A stretch of DNA of 54,786 bases from Bacteroidota bacterium (GTDB lineage: Bacteria; Bacteroidota; Ignavibacteria; Ignavibacteriales; Ignavibacteriaceae): the NCBI GenBank assembly GCA_022564295.1, contig JADFLR010000028.1, forward strand, positions 1 through 54,786, in the 5' to 3' direction. Below the pieces are notes generated by a model that worked only from the letters and a program-made list of their open reading frames with translations, did not search any database and had not been told where the DNA came from. The translations under genes and the position numbers were made by a program. Positions 16,375-25,165 of this stretch are shown one piece after another (position 1 is the first letter of the stretch; the number at the start of each line of letters is the position of its first letter).

Positions 16375-17076
16375 TTCATTATCTTCTGATTCTTTAAAGT
16401 TGGTTTTAACACTTTCTAGAATAGCATTAATAATCAAAAAGTCGTTAATGCATGTAATATCTTTTCTGAAATTAATCCCAGGTCCATCTATAGTGATGGA
16501 AAATTTATTCCCACCGTCTTTACCCTTTCGATCATGTGTTGAACTTTTCAACTCTTCCTCAGTTATACTTTCTTGACTGTTTTCATCATCCCCGTTCGAT
16601 GAATCATCATACTTTTGAAAGGTTAAATCGGGATTTAACAAATTTACTTCGCTTGCCGAATTAATAAAGTAGGTTGCAATCCTTGTAGCGCTATTTTCTG
16701 GAACATCAAATTCTCGAATAAGAATTTTATCAAGCATTTTCTTTGGTAACACTCCGTTTTTAAATCTTTCATAAAGCTGAGAGAATAGTGGAATCTTGAA
16801 AAAAGCATCTTGTAGAAGTTCAATCCTTTCACTATCATCATAGGCCAGATTCAATTTTCTAAAAAAATCAGTTATATATAACACACCCTTTTTACTTGTG
16901 ATAAAACCAAATTTGCCTGCGGCAGAAACTTGTGCATTGAAGGACCCACTAATTTGCTTTCCTAGATGATCAGCACATGTTGCTGGTGTGCAAGAACCAC
17001 CAAGCTCGCTTACTGCCTTTGCTATTTCGAGACTTTTTTTCAGAGAACCCCGTGGATAATCTATTTGCGTTGCCAT
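16372..17076 (-). CDS. Winged-helix protein (DUF5343-like), paralogue of 28815-29624
   Basis: I chose the ATG at 17076 (MATQIDYPRGSLKKSLEIAK), which has AAAGGA 8 bases upstream, rather than the longer frame to 17142. The 234-residue product has a predicted helical winged-helix region (about 8-75; GSCTPATCADHLGKQISGSFNAQVSAAGKFGFI then a KGVLYITDFF wing), a helical region about 80-150 (RFKNGVLPKKMLDKILIREFDV, ATYFINSASEVNLL), a low-complexity acidic linker (about 155-195) and a final beta/helix segment (FSITIDGPGINFRKD...). The first 150 residues align in pattern with the protein in the 27487-30937 transposon. A DNA-binding role is possible; no function is established. Confidence 0.7.
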   Translation of the reverse strand: MATQIDYPRGSLKKSLEIAKAVSELGGSCTPATCADHLGKQISGSFNAQVSAAGKFGFITSKKGVLYITDFFRKLNLAYDDSERIELLQDAFFKIPLFSQLYERFKNGVLPKKMLDKILIREFDVPENSATRIATYFINSASEVNLLNPDLTFQKYDDSSNGDDENSQESITEEELKSSTHDRKGKDGGNKFSITIDGPGINFRKDITCINDFLIINAILESVKTNFKESEDNE

Positions 17077-17142
17077 TTTTATAATCCTTTCTATTTTTTG
17101 TTTTTCAAATATATAAAAATAGGAGGTAATATCCAAATACAT

Positions 17143-17491
17143 TGTTAAGTCATCATACGCATTGCGGCTTAATATTCCTATAATCCCAAATATATTAAAG
17201 AGTTAGATAATAGTCTATATACTTATTGCACCTCTTTGTTTATGCCTCCCAATGGCCCCCAACCATAATATTCCTTTAACTGGTTTCATATTTTATATCA
17301 TATACAATAATAGAAAATTTATTAGGTGGTATATTTATTTTTGTCTGAGAGCCATTAGGAGCTATGGGACGCATATTTGTTCAACAAAAGTCATCTCTGT
17401 GCCATTTCCCTCCTCAACTGCAGTAACAACCATCCCAATAATTTCCTACAAGGTTTTTCCTTCATTAAAAGAAATCCTCGTATAAATATTT
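17143..17491. other. Intergenic region with decayed coding scrap
   Basis: No intact gene. The minus strand between about 17365 and 17460 reads EIIGMVVTAVEEGNGTEM after a stop and resembles, in its first residues, a similar scrap around 20170-20220 (REIIGMAVAAV). It therefore belongs to the same duplication as the GT39 3' end. The parent gene is not identified. Confidence 0.5.
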
Positions 17492-19060
17492 TTATATAAA
17501 AAGCTTATTGCTTTCTCTTATCTCCTCAAGAGATTTTTTCAATCCCCTGCTGATAAAAATTGTGATGTTGTTTTCATAAGGTATTGCATATTTTGTTTTG
17601 TGCACTCCGGCGGCTTCAACTTCTTTTAAAGAAGTTAAATGGTCTTCAATCTCGCCGCCTATAATTATTATTGTGGTTGGAGTTTTGGCTTCATCCCACC
17701 AGTACCAGTAACTGTTATATGGGCAAACAACTTTTGGCAGCGGATATTTCTTGCTGAAGTATTCAATCGCACCCGCTTTTCCGTAATTGCTGCAATATAC
17801 TACTGTGTTCTTTCTTTCTTCTTCAGGCAGAGTTAAATACACTTTTGAAACATTTTTAGCCAGCTCTTCCCAGCCAAACATATCAGCATAAAACTGGGGA
17901 AGCTCTTCAAGCTGGTGTTCCTCGTTACTGGGAGGGTCTAATACAAACAATGCGGAATAATCTTTAAAGCTTTCAACGGGAATGATTGGTCTTGCCATTG
18001 GCACAACAAGAATTGCAACTATTATAACCTGAACGGTAACAGCATATTTCAACCAGCCGCGGTTTGCAGCAAAGCTCCATTTTTCCAGCATAACCGCACC
18101 ACCGGCAAATAATACCTGGTAAGCTGCAGCAATGTATTCTCCTTTGCTGTGTATGTTTATAATAAGAATCGCAAAAGTTGTAAGCCAGATAAAACCAATC
18201 GCTCTATATTGTTTAAATTCTTTTTTGAAAAAGAAAAATATAATTCCCGGCAGCCAGATCAATATTGTTAAAGGATTAAGAATTAAAATCTGATCGAGGA
18301 TAAAAGAGATTGGCGTAAGCCCACCGTACTTTCTCGATGCAGCGTTTCTCATAAACTCAAGATGAGCTAAATCGTGTGTTAAATTCCAGATAATGAACGG
18401 AGAAAAGATCAACAAAGCTATTAAAGCTGCTATGTATGGATATTTTGTTTTGAGATCTTTTCTGAGCGGGGTGAATATCGTTCCAACAAAAATTCCTGCA
18501 CCAAGCCAGAGAACACTTGTTTTGTTCAACAATCCTAATCCGAGCACAATTCCAAGAACTATCCAGAGTTTTGGATTTCCCTCTCCCGACGGGATAGATT
18601 CCGATTGAATAATTCTTAAAAATATATAAGCGGAAGTAATCCAGAAAAAGAAATCGAATGTATTCATTGAATAGATTGTGTTCATGCCAAGAAAGATTGG
18701 TGTAAGCATATACGCGACTGTTGAAATTATAATTGCAGCTTTACCCCCGCCAAGCCGCATCGTGAACAAACCAATCATAAAAACAGTAACGGAGGTGATG
18801 ATTGCCGGAACAATTCGTATAACAAACATTGCATCACCAAACAGTGATTTCCATACTGCAAGTACATAGATCGAAAGGGGCGGATGATCAACATAACCTA
18901 ACTGTATCCTGTTTGCACATGCAAGATAATAAAGCTCATCACGGAAAATTCCATAAGCAAAAAATGCCTGCGTGATGAGATAGATAATTAAATTCAGAAT
19001 AGCGATGAATAATATCACGCTAAGCAGATTATTCTTTTCGGTTTGGTTCCCTGATTTCAT
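17492..19060 (-). CDS. GT39/ArnT-like membrane glycosyltransferase
   Basis: A 522-residue polytopic protein with about ten membrane helices in the first 340 residues and a soluble C-terminal domain (about 350-522). The first periplasmic loop has FRDELYYLACANRIQLGYVDHPPLS, the acidic motif region of the dolichyl-phosphate-mannose/ArnT (GT-C) superfamily, and NTFDFFFW and NPLTILIWLPGI are also typical. It should transfer a sugar from a polyprenyl-phosphate carrier to a protein or lipid on the periplasmic side. The acceptor is unknown. It stands alone on the minus strand. Its last 35 or so codons and trailing sequence exist as a decayed copy at 20170-20368. Confidence 0.88.
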   Translation of the reverse strand: MKSGNQTEKNNLLSVILFIAILNLIIYLITQAFFAYGIFRDELYYLACANRIQLGYVDHPPLSIYVLAVWKSLFGDAMFVIRIVPAIITSVTVFMIGLFTMRLGGGKAAIIISTVAYMLTPIFLGMNTIYSMNTFDFFFWITSAYIFLRIIQSESIPSGEGNPKLWIVLGIVLGLGLLNKTSVLWLGAGIFVGTIFTPLRKDLKTKYPYIAALIALLIFSPFIIWNLTHDLAHLEFMRNAASRKYGGLTPISFILDQILILNPLTILIWLPGIIFFFFKKEFKQYRAIGFIWLTTFAILIINIHSKGEYIAAAYQVLFAGGAVMLEKWSFAANRGWLKYAVTVQVIIVAILVVPMARPIIPVESFKDYSALFVLDPPSNEEHQLEELPQFYADMFGWEELAKNVSKVYLTLPEEERKNTVVYCSNYGKAGAIEYFSKKYPLPKVVCPYNSYWYWWDEAKTPTTIIIIGGEIEDHLTSLKEVEAAGVHKTKYAIPYENNITIFISRGLKKSLEEIRESNKLFI

Positions 19061-19267
19061 TGCTTTAATAGTTATAGATGTTTTTACAGCAAAAAAATAT
19101 GCAAATATTTATTTAGCACCAAGGAAAAACCGGGCAAGTATGATAATCATTGTAAGAATTGTTTCATTAACTAAACTCTGCTTTTTTCTCTTTTTTAGAA
19201 GACTGAACAGTATTAACTTTAATCCGTTATAATTTATTATTTAAATTATCACTAAAAGGAAGGCAAA

Positions 19268-20029
19268 ATGAAAAAACTAATTCTCTTAATTATAATTCCG
19301 TTTGCAGGAATGTTAATAACTTCTTGCGATACTTCCGAGGATCCCGTTACTTCTAATTCTAAAGGCAATATTTTTGTAACATCCAATCCCGCCGGAGCTC
19401 AAATCTGGTTGGATGGAGTGAACACGGCACAGGTAACACCGGATACAATTAAAAATCTGGATGATGGAGTATATAGCGTAACACTAAAGTTAATGGATTA
19501 TAATGATGCTACTTTTTCTGTAAGTGTAACATCCGGACAAACGAGTAATCCTACTAATGTTGTCCTTGTTTCAGAAATAACAACAATTCTTTTTGGTCCC
19601 GTAAAGATATATGAATCATTTGGCACAACTGCTTTACAACCAAGTGGTCTGGATCTTTCAAACGGTAATGCCTGGGGCGTTAACTCTGATTCAAGCGTTG
19701 TAATAGATATTTATTATTTCAGTGATGCTTCTGACACATTATTTTTAATCCAAAGCGCCGATCTTTTTACCGGTTTAATCCGTGAAACAATCTTTTCCGT
19801 AGGGAACTCTGAAAATCTTTTCGATGAAGTGGATTCACCAGATAGAAATGTGGGTGCGTGGACGAGCAACATAAGCAATATGGATTCTAATTATGTTTTT
19901 CTTTATGATCATGATGGTCATTACTCAAAACTAAAAATTGTTGCGAGGGGCGGTGGCGTACCCGGCGAGCCTGCCTGGGTTAGAGTCCAATGGTATTATA
20001 ACAATACTGTTCTTGATAAACGCTTTTAA
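19268..20029 (+). CDS. PEGA-domain lipoprotein
   Basis: A 253-residue lipoprotein: signal peptide with lipobox LITSC (lipidated Cys about 20), then a PEGA-type beta domain (about 33-98; GNIFVTSNPAGAQIWLDG...TPDTIKNLDDGVYSVTLKLMDYNDA), and a C-terminal beta-rich domain (about 105-253) with no family I recognise. PEGA domains are commonly found in surface proteins. It starts after AAAGGAAGG and ends at a strong terminator, so it is probably monocistronic. It is divergent from the glycosyltransferase, with 207 bases between. Confidence 0.82.
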   Translation: MKKLILLIIIPFAGMLITSCDTSEDPVTSNSKGNIFVTSNPAGAQIWLDGVNTAQVTPDTIKNLDDGVYSVTLKLMDYNDATFSVSVTSGQTSNPTNVVLVSEITTILFGPVKIYESFGTTALQPSGLDLSNGNAWGVNSDSSVVIDIYYFSDASDTLFLIQSADLFTGLIRETIFSVGNSENLFDEVDSPDRNVGAWTSNISNMDSNYVFLYDHDGHYSKLKIVARGGGVPGEPAWVRVQWYYNNTVLDKRF

Positions 20030-20082
20030 TAATCTGATAATATTAATCATTAGATGAAAGCCTTCATTTAATAAACTTATTG

Positions 20083-20113
20083 CCCTCACCTTTTACAGGT
20101 GAGGGGTTTTTTT
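20083..20113 (+). terminator. Rho-independent terminator after the PEGA lipoprotein
   Basis: CCCTCACC (20083-20090) and GGTGAGGG (20098-20105) form a perfect 8-bp stem with a 7-base loop, followed by G and TTTTTTT. Confidence 0.92.
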
Positions 20114-20169
20114 ATTACTAACAGACTCTTCATTCTAGCGAGCAGTTAATTTATCGTACAATTCTGTAT

Positions 20170-20368
20170 TTCAACTGCACAAGTACAGCAGCAACAGCCA
20201 TTCCAATAATTTCCCGCAGAGTAATTCCTTAACTAAGGAAAGCTTACATATAAATATTTTTATATAAAAATATTATCGCTTTCTCTTATCTCCTCAAGCG
20301 ATTTTTCAATCCTCAGCCGATAAATATGGTGAGGTTGTTCTCATAAGGTATTGAATAATCCGGCAGTT
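20170..20368 (-). pseudogene. Decayed duplicate of the GT39 gene 3' end
   Basis: The sequence follows 17410-17610 with many substitutions and small indels; identical blocks include CCAATAATTTCC, TATAAATATTTTTATATAAAAA and GCTTTCTCTTATCTCC. On the minus strand it reads YSIPYENNLTIFI, then an in-frame stop and a frameshift before KSLEEIRESD, compared with YAIPYENNITIFISRGLKKSLEEIRESN in the intact gene. The rest of 20369-20500 shows nothing I can identify. Confidence 0.8.
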
Positions 20369-20500
20369 ACATTTATATCAGGTATTAAGGAATTTGCACA
20401 CCAATGATCCACATATGTCTGCCCTATCGAACTACAGCGAGGAGTCACAGATAAAACCAATCCGCGCGCAGATCATAAAAATCAGCGTTCTGTTTTTTAT

Positions 20501-21529
20501 TTAATATTTATGATGATTATCTATTTTATCTTTAGTCCCGCCATAAATAATATCAACGATTGTTTCAGATGTAAGAAAATCGTGCGGGAATCCCATATCA
20601 ATCTTGCTTGTTTCACTAAGTTGGGTCATATGCTTTTCGCTTAATGTGAAGTTTAAACATTCCAAATTATCTTTTAGCTGCTTTTCTGTTTTAGCACCGA
20701 TAATCGGAATGATGACTCCCGGCTGCTGTCTAACCCAGTTTAATGCAACCTGCGAAGGTGTTTTACCAATATCATTTGCAATTTTAATAACTTCTCCGGC
20801 TATTCTTAAATTATCATCGTTTATTGATTTATAGATTTTGGCACGTCCCTCTTCATCTTTATTTTTATTGTATTTACCGGAAAGAATTCCTCCGCCTAAA
20901 ACTGCCCATGGTGTAACAGCCATATCAAGTTTATGCGCCATTGGAAGAAGTTCTCTTTCAACAGTTCTTTCCAGCAGACTATATTTTATCTGCAATCCGA
21001 CAAACTGAGTCCATCCTCTCAGTTCGGCAATGGCGTTCATTCGCGAAACTATCCAGGCAGGAGTGTCCGATATCCCAATATAAAGAATCTTACCTGCTCT
21101 CACCATATCATCGAGTGCTCGCAGAATTTCATCTTCGGGGGTTGTAAAATCCCATGCATGCAGCCAATAAAGATCAATAAAATCTGTATTCAATCTTTTC
21201 AAACTTGCATCCAGTGCCTGCATCATGTTTTTACGATGGTTGCCGCTGAAATTAGGATCATCTCTTTTTGTAAAGAGAGTGTACTTGGTTGCAACAACAA
21301 AATGGTCTCTATCCGCTTTAATAAATTCGCCCACATATTCTTCCGATGTTCCTTCGGTGTAGCGGTTGGCTGTATCAATAAAATTGCCTCCTGCATTTGC
21401 ATACATATAAAATACTTTTTTGCTTTCCTCTTTGTTTACGCCCCAACCCCATTCTTCACCGAAGGTCATTGTTCCCAGTGCAAGCTCGGAAACGCGCAGA
21501 CCGCTTTTTCCGAATAGTTTGTAGTTCAT
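20501..21529 (-). CDS. Aldo/keto reductase
   Basis: A 342-residue TIM-barrel oxidoreductase. It has the family pattern LGTMTFGEEWGWG, the catalytic tetrad region DTANRYTEGTSEEYVGEF (Asp, Tyr), VVATKYTL (Lys) and DLYWLHAWD (His), and the NADPH-binding C-terminal IIPIIGAKTEKQLKDNL. This corresponds to the YajO/Tas-like group acting on aldehydes or ketones. It is divergent from pcm across a 154-base gap. The substrate is not known. Confidence 0.93.
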   Translation of the reverse strand: MNYKLFGKSGLRVSELALGTMTFGEEWGWGVNKEESKKVFYMYANAGGNFIDTANRYTEGTSEEYVGEFIKADRDHFVVATKYTLFTKRDDPNFSGNHRKNMMQALDASLKRLNTDFIDLYWLHAWDFTTPEDEILRALDDMVRAGKILYIGISDTPAWIVSRMNAIAELRGWTQFVGLQIKYSLLERTVERELLPMAHKLDMAVTPWAVLGGGILSGKYNKNKDEEGRAKIYKSINDDNLRIAGEVIKIANDIGKTPSQVALNWVRQQPGVIIPIIGAKTEKQLKDNLECLNFTLSEKHMTQLSETSKIDMGFPHDFLTSETIVDIIYGGTKDKIDNHHKY

Positions 21530-21683
21530 CTGTTCTCCATTACATCTTTATTAGAATTTTTCAAATATAATTAAATAATTAAGAGATATGCCATATCTCA
21601 AAGTTACGACACATATAAAAATATAGTGTTTACTCTCCTTTTTATTTATCTTTGAGTAAAGATTTGTTATTAGAGAACTGTTT

Positions 21684-22382
21684 ATGAACTGTTTAAGTAT
21701 TTTAATATTAGGCATATTGGTTTGGGCAGGCGCCTCCTATGCTCAAGATGATAATTACTCATCTGAAAGAGAAACTATGGTAAAACAGCAGATTGAGTAC
21801 AGGGGGATAACTAATCAGCCAACGCTTAAAGCGATGACAAGCGTTCCCCGCCATAAATTTGTTCCTTCCAATCTTAATGATCGTGCATATGATGATGGTC
21901 CACTTCCTATTGGTTACGGGCAAACGATCTCTCAGCCATACATTGTTGCATATATGACTGCAGCAATTGATCCTGAAAAAGAATTTAGAGTCCTTGAAAT
22001 CGGTACCGGCTCCGGGTACCAGGCAGCGGTGCTTTCTGAAATAGTTAGTGAAGTTTACACAATTGAAATAATCACCGAGCTTTATAATTCCGCAAGTGAA
22101 CGACTGCGCGGGCTAGGTTATAAAAATGTTATCTGCAAAAATGCAGATGGCTATTACGGCTGGGAAAAATACGCCCCCTTCGATGCAATAATTGTTACTG
22201 CTGCTTCAGAATACATTCCACCACCCTTAATTGAACAGTTAAAGGACGGCGGAAAGATGATAATTCCTGTCGGGTCTCCGTATTTAAATCAAACTCTCAT
22301 CTTAGTAGAAAAAGAAGGCGAGGATTTAACTACAACAAGTTTGCTGCCTGTTCGATTTGTACCTTTTACGAGGGGAAAGTGA
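21684..22382 (+). CDS. pcm: Protein-L-isoaspartate O-methyltransferase, exported form
   Basis: A 232-residue Pcm. The SAM-binding motif VLEIGTGSGYQAAVL, the substrate region ISQPYIVAYMT and the FDAIIVTAASEYIPPPLIEQLKDGGKMIIPVG block are all present. Unlike cytosolic Pcm it begins with a signal peptide (MNCLSILILGILVWAGASYAQ, cleavage near 21), so it should repair isoaspartyl residues outside the cytoplasm, although the SAM supply there is unexplained. The stop overlaps the next start (GTGA at 22379-22382), showing translational coupling to the membrane spermidine-synthase-like gene. Confidence 0.92.
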   Translation: MNCLSILILGILVWAGASYAQDDNYSSERETMVKQQIEYRGITNQPTLKAMTSVPRHKFVPSNLNDRAYDDGPLPIGYGQTISQPYIVAYMTAAIDPEKEFRVLEIGTGSGYQAAVLSEIVSEVYTIEIITELYNSASERLRGLGYKNVICKNADGYYGWEKYAPFDAIIVTAASEYIPPPLIEQLKDGGKMIIPVGSPYLNQTLILVEKEGEDLTTTSLLPVRFVPFTRGK

Positions 22383-24790
22383 CCGGAGAAAAGACACATC
22401 TTTTTAAACTCTCTGTTTCCGTGGCGTTCATTTCAGTTTCAATTATTGCATTTCAACTTTCACTTATTCAGATTCTTTCAATTGTTCAATGGTATCATTT
22501 TGCGTATATGATCATCTCCGTTGCGCTGTTAGGTTTTGGTGCGGCGGGTACTTTCATTTCTTTATTTAGAATTTCGTTGTTAAAAAATATTGGTTCGTTA
22601 CTCCCGATATTTATGCTTCTTTCGGGTTTGTTTATGGCGCTTTCTGTAAGTGTTTCTCAATCGGAGTTATTTCGTTTCGATTCATACAAATTGTTTTTTG
22701 ATTTCTCGAACGTTTGGCAATTGGTTTTATCATATATTGTTTTTTTTCTTCCGTTTTTCTTTGGTGCACTATCCATAGGGTTAATATTTGTAAAGCATGT
22801 TAAAAACATAGGTACGTTGTATTTTGCCAATATGTTAGGATCGGGTATAGGGGGGCTTGTAGCTGTAATGTTAATGTGGTTTTTCATGCCCGAAAAACTT
22901 CCTGCCTTCATATCTTTCCTTGCTTGCTTTGCCGGTCTGTTAATTATTCCGCGAAAGTTAAGGTCCGGATTTTCTATATTTATATCAATTGTAATTGCCG
23001 CATTAGTTTATCTTTACATCAATCCGGGTGAATTACACTTATCTGAATACAAGCCACTTTCAAAAACATTAAACCTTCCCGGTTCAAAAATTATAATGGA
23101 AGAAAGCAGCCCTTACGGTTTAATAGATGTCGTTCAATCATCTCACATAAGATATGCCCCCGGTTTAAGCATAAAATTTCCGGGAACAGTTGCAGTAAAT
23201 AATGCAGTTTTCAATAATGGAAACTGGTACGGAGCATTGATTCCTTTTGGGAAAGATTCTATAGACTATTTTAAACACACGACAGAATATTTTCCATATC
23301 TTATTAATAAAAGGAAAGATGTATTAATCCTTGGTGCGGGTACCGGCAGACGAATAACTTCAGCAATTAAAAGTAATGCTTCAACTATTACTGCAGTTGA
23401 ACAGAACAAAGCAGTAACAAAATTATTGATGAATGAACTTGCCGGTGAAGTGGATTCTGTTTTTAACAGAAAGGAAGTGCGTCCGCAAAACATCTCTCCC
23501 CGAACATATCTTTTGAAAACTTCTGCTAAGTTTGATTTGATTTCCCTTCCTGTAATTGGTTCATTCGGCGGTTCATCCGGATTGTTTGCTCTGCAAGAAC
23601 AGTACGATTTAACAAAAGAAGCTTTCAGCGAAATGTGGGGAAGACTTAACAACGATGGTGTAATTACTGTCTCCACATGGATTGATTACCCGTATAGAAA
23701 GCCGTTAAAAATTTTATCTACTGTAACGGAAATGCTTTACGATCGTGGAATTAATAATGCGGATGATTTTATTGCTGCAATAAAAAACTGGAATACGATC
23801 ACCTATACAATTAAGCGCACTCCTTTTAAAGATGAAGAAATAAAAATCATCCGTGATTTTTGCAATGAAATGAATTTCGATCCTGTTATTCTTCCCGGTA
23901 TTAAAGCTGATGAAAGAGAGAAGTTTAACAAGCTGCAGGATAAATCATTTTATTTATTGATAGATAGAATACTTGCATCACCCGAAGAAAGAGAAAAATT
24001 ATATTCGGAATATCCCTTCAACATAAAACCTGCAATTGATGATAAGCCCTACTTTTCACAATTTTTACGGTGGAAAAGTATTTCACAACTTTCAGAATTT
24101 TTTGGCAATCAGTCCGTTCCGTTCTTTGAAGTGGGTTACATCCTGCTCTATTTAACTTTTATTCAAATATTAATTTTTGCTTTAATACTTATAATCCTCC
24201 CGCTGATTAAGATTGGCTGGAGGGGAGGAAGAAAAAACTGGGCATTGATTTATTTTAGCGGATTGGGCACCGGTTACATGTTTATCGAAATAATATTCAT
24301 ACAGAGATTCACACTCTACTTTGGTAATGTAATTTATGCAGCTGCAGCGGTTGTTAGTTTGATGCTGATCTCTTCCGGCTTTGGAAGTTTAGTTTCACAA
24401 AAGTTGCAAGCCAAGCCAAACCGATTAGTTGGAATCATATTCCTCATAATTATTTCTTTAATCATATACACAATTTTTCTTTCCTCCTTACTTAAAACAA
24501 CTATTATTTTCACTTTACCTGTTAAAATAATTTTTACAACTTTATTAATAGCCCCGCCTGCATTTATTATGGGCATGCCTTTCCCATTAGGATTAAGGTT
24601 GCTTTCTGAACTAAATGAATCCGCCGATGGCGGACAGGTTCCCTGGGCATGGGGAATCAACGGCTTATTCTCTGTTATAAGTGTTGTGCTTGCAACAATA
24701 ATTGCAATTGAAATGGGATTTGTTTGGGTGATGATTTTTGCTGCTGGGGCTTACTTTTCTGCTATGATTATTTGCTTTAAAAGGAATTAA
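22379..24790 (+). CDS. Polytopic membrane protein with spermidine synthase-like domain
   Basis: An 803-residue fusion: an N-terminal block of about seven membrane helices (about 10-210), a central Rossmann methyltransferase-like domain of the spermidine/spermine synthase group (about 290-480; KRKDVLILGAGTGRRI, AVEQNKAVTKLL, LFALQEQYDLTKEAF, NNDGVITVSTW), a further soluble stretch, and a C-terminal block of about six helices (about 590-800). The central domain has the GxGxG-type motif, but the catalytic Asp of true aminopropyltransferases is not obvious. The GTG start overlaps the pcm stop. The coupling suggests the two act on the same exported substrate or share SAM; that is inference. Confidence 0.82.
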   Translation: MTGEKTHLFKLSVSVAFISVSIIAFQLSLIQILSIVQWYHFAYMIISVALLGFGAAGTFISLFRISLLKNIGSLLPIFMLLSGLFMALSVSVSQSELFRFDSYKLFFDFSNVWQLVLSYIVFFLPFFFGALSIGLIFVKHVKNIGTLYFANMLGSGIGGLVAVMLMWFFMPEKLPAFISFLACFAGLLIIPRKLRSGFSIFISIVIAALVYLYINPGELHLSEYKPLSKTLNLPGSKIIMEESSPYGLIDVVQSSHIRYAPGLSIKFPGTVAVNNAVFNNGNWYGALIPFGKDSIDYFKHTTEYFPYLINKRKDVLILGAGTGRRITSAIKSNASTITAVEQNKAVTKLLMNELAGEVDSVFNRKEVRPQNISPRTYLLKTSAKFDLISLPVIGSFGGSSGLFALQEQYDLTKEAFSEMWGRLNNDGVITVSTWIDYPYRKPLKILSTVTEMLYDRGINNADDFIAAIKNWNTITYTIKRTPFKDEEIKIIRDFCNEMNFDPVILPGIKADEREKFNKLQDKSFYLLIDRILASPEEREKLYSEYPFNIKPAIDDKPYFSQFLRWKSISQLSEFFGNQSVPFFEVGYILLYLTFIQILIFALILIILPLIKIGWRGGRKNWALIYFSGLGTGYMFIEIIFIQRFTLYFGNVIYAAAAVVSLMLISSGFGSLVSQKLQAKPNRLVGIIFLIIISLIIYTIFLSSLLKTTIIFTLPVKIIFTTLLIAPPAFIMGMPFPLGLRLLSELNESADGGQVPWAWGINGLFSVISVVLATIIAIEMGFVWVMIFAAGAYFSAMIICFKRN

Positions 24791-25165
24791 ATTTTCTTCG
24801 CCTTAAGGTAATTTTTACTTGAATTTGACTAGAGCGTAAAGAATCTGCCGATCAGATTTTACTTTTATAGTCTACAAACAGAAAATCACATTGAGACTAA
24901 AAAAAAGTCTTACCGAAATGGTTTGTAAAATGTTGTATTATTTTAATAGCATTGGTGAAAATGATGATTTGTTAAATATCTGTCCTGTAGTTTACACATA
25001 ATTTATCTTGTTGTGATTATTCTGTGATAAATTTGTATTAGATTTATTTTAGATCGTACAAGTAATAATAATTGTATTGTAAATCACTAAAGACAAATCG
25101 TAGTTTTAATGAGATAGAAGATTTATCCCAAATTAATTTAGTAACTCAGTGAACAAGGATATCAA
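24791..25165. other. Intergenic region upstream of the cupredoxin
   Basis: It contains a weak hairpin (AATCTG 24842-24847 / CAGATT 24853-24858 followed by TTACTTTTATAG), a possible terminator for the pcm operon, and the tandem GTGAT element at 25000-25035. I see no gene. Confidence 0.5.
25000..25035 (+). promoter_or_regulatory. Tandem GTGAT-N6-GTGAT element upstream of the cupredoxin
   Basis: GTGAT at 25013-25017 and 25024-25028, 11 bases apart on the same face of the helix, overlapping TAAATTTG (25028-25035), which fits a Bacteroidota-type -7 element (TAnnTTTG). The 31 bases 25000-25030 match 47895-47925 at 26 positions. Direct repeats with 11-base spacing are the usual form of OmpR/PhoB-family binding sites. 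Confidence 0.6.

Noticed and set aside
17340-17465. Possible HPr-like or SRPBCC-like protein end in the scrap EIIGMVVTAVEEGNGTEM
   Set aside because: Resemblance is limited to a few residues and an in-frame stop precedes it, so I do not name a family.
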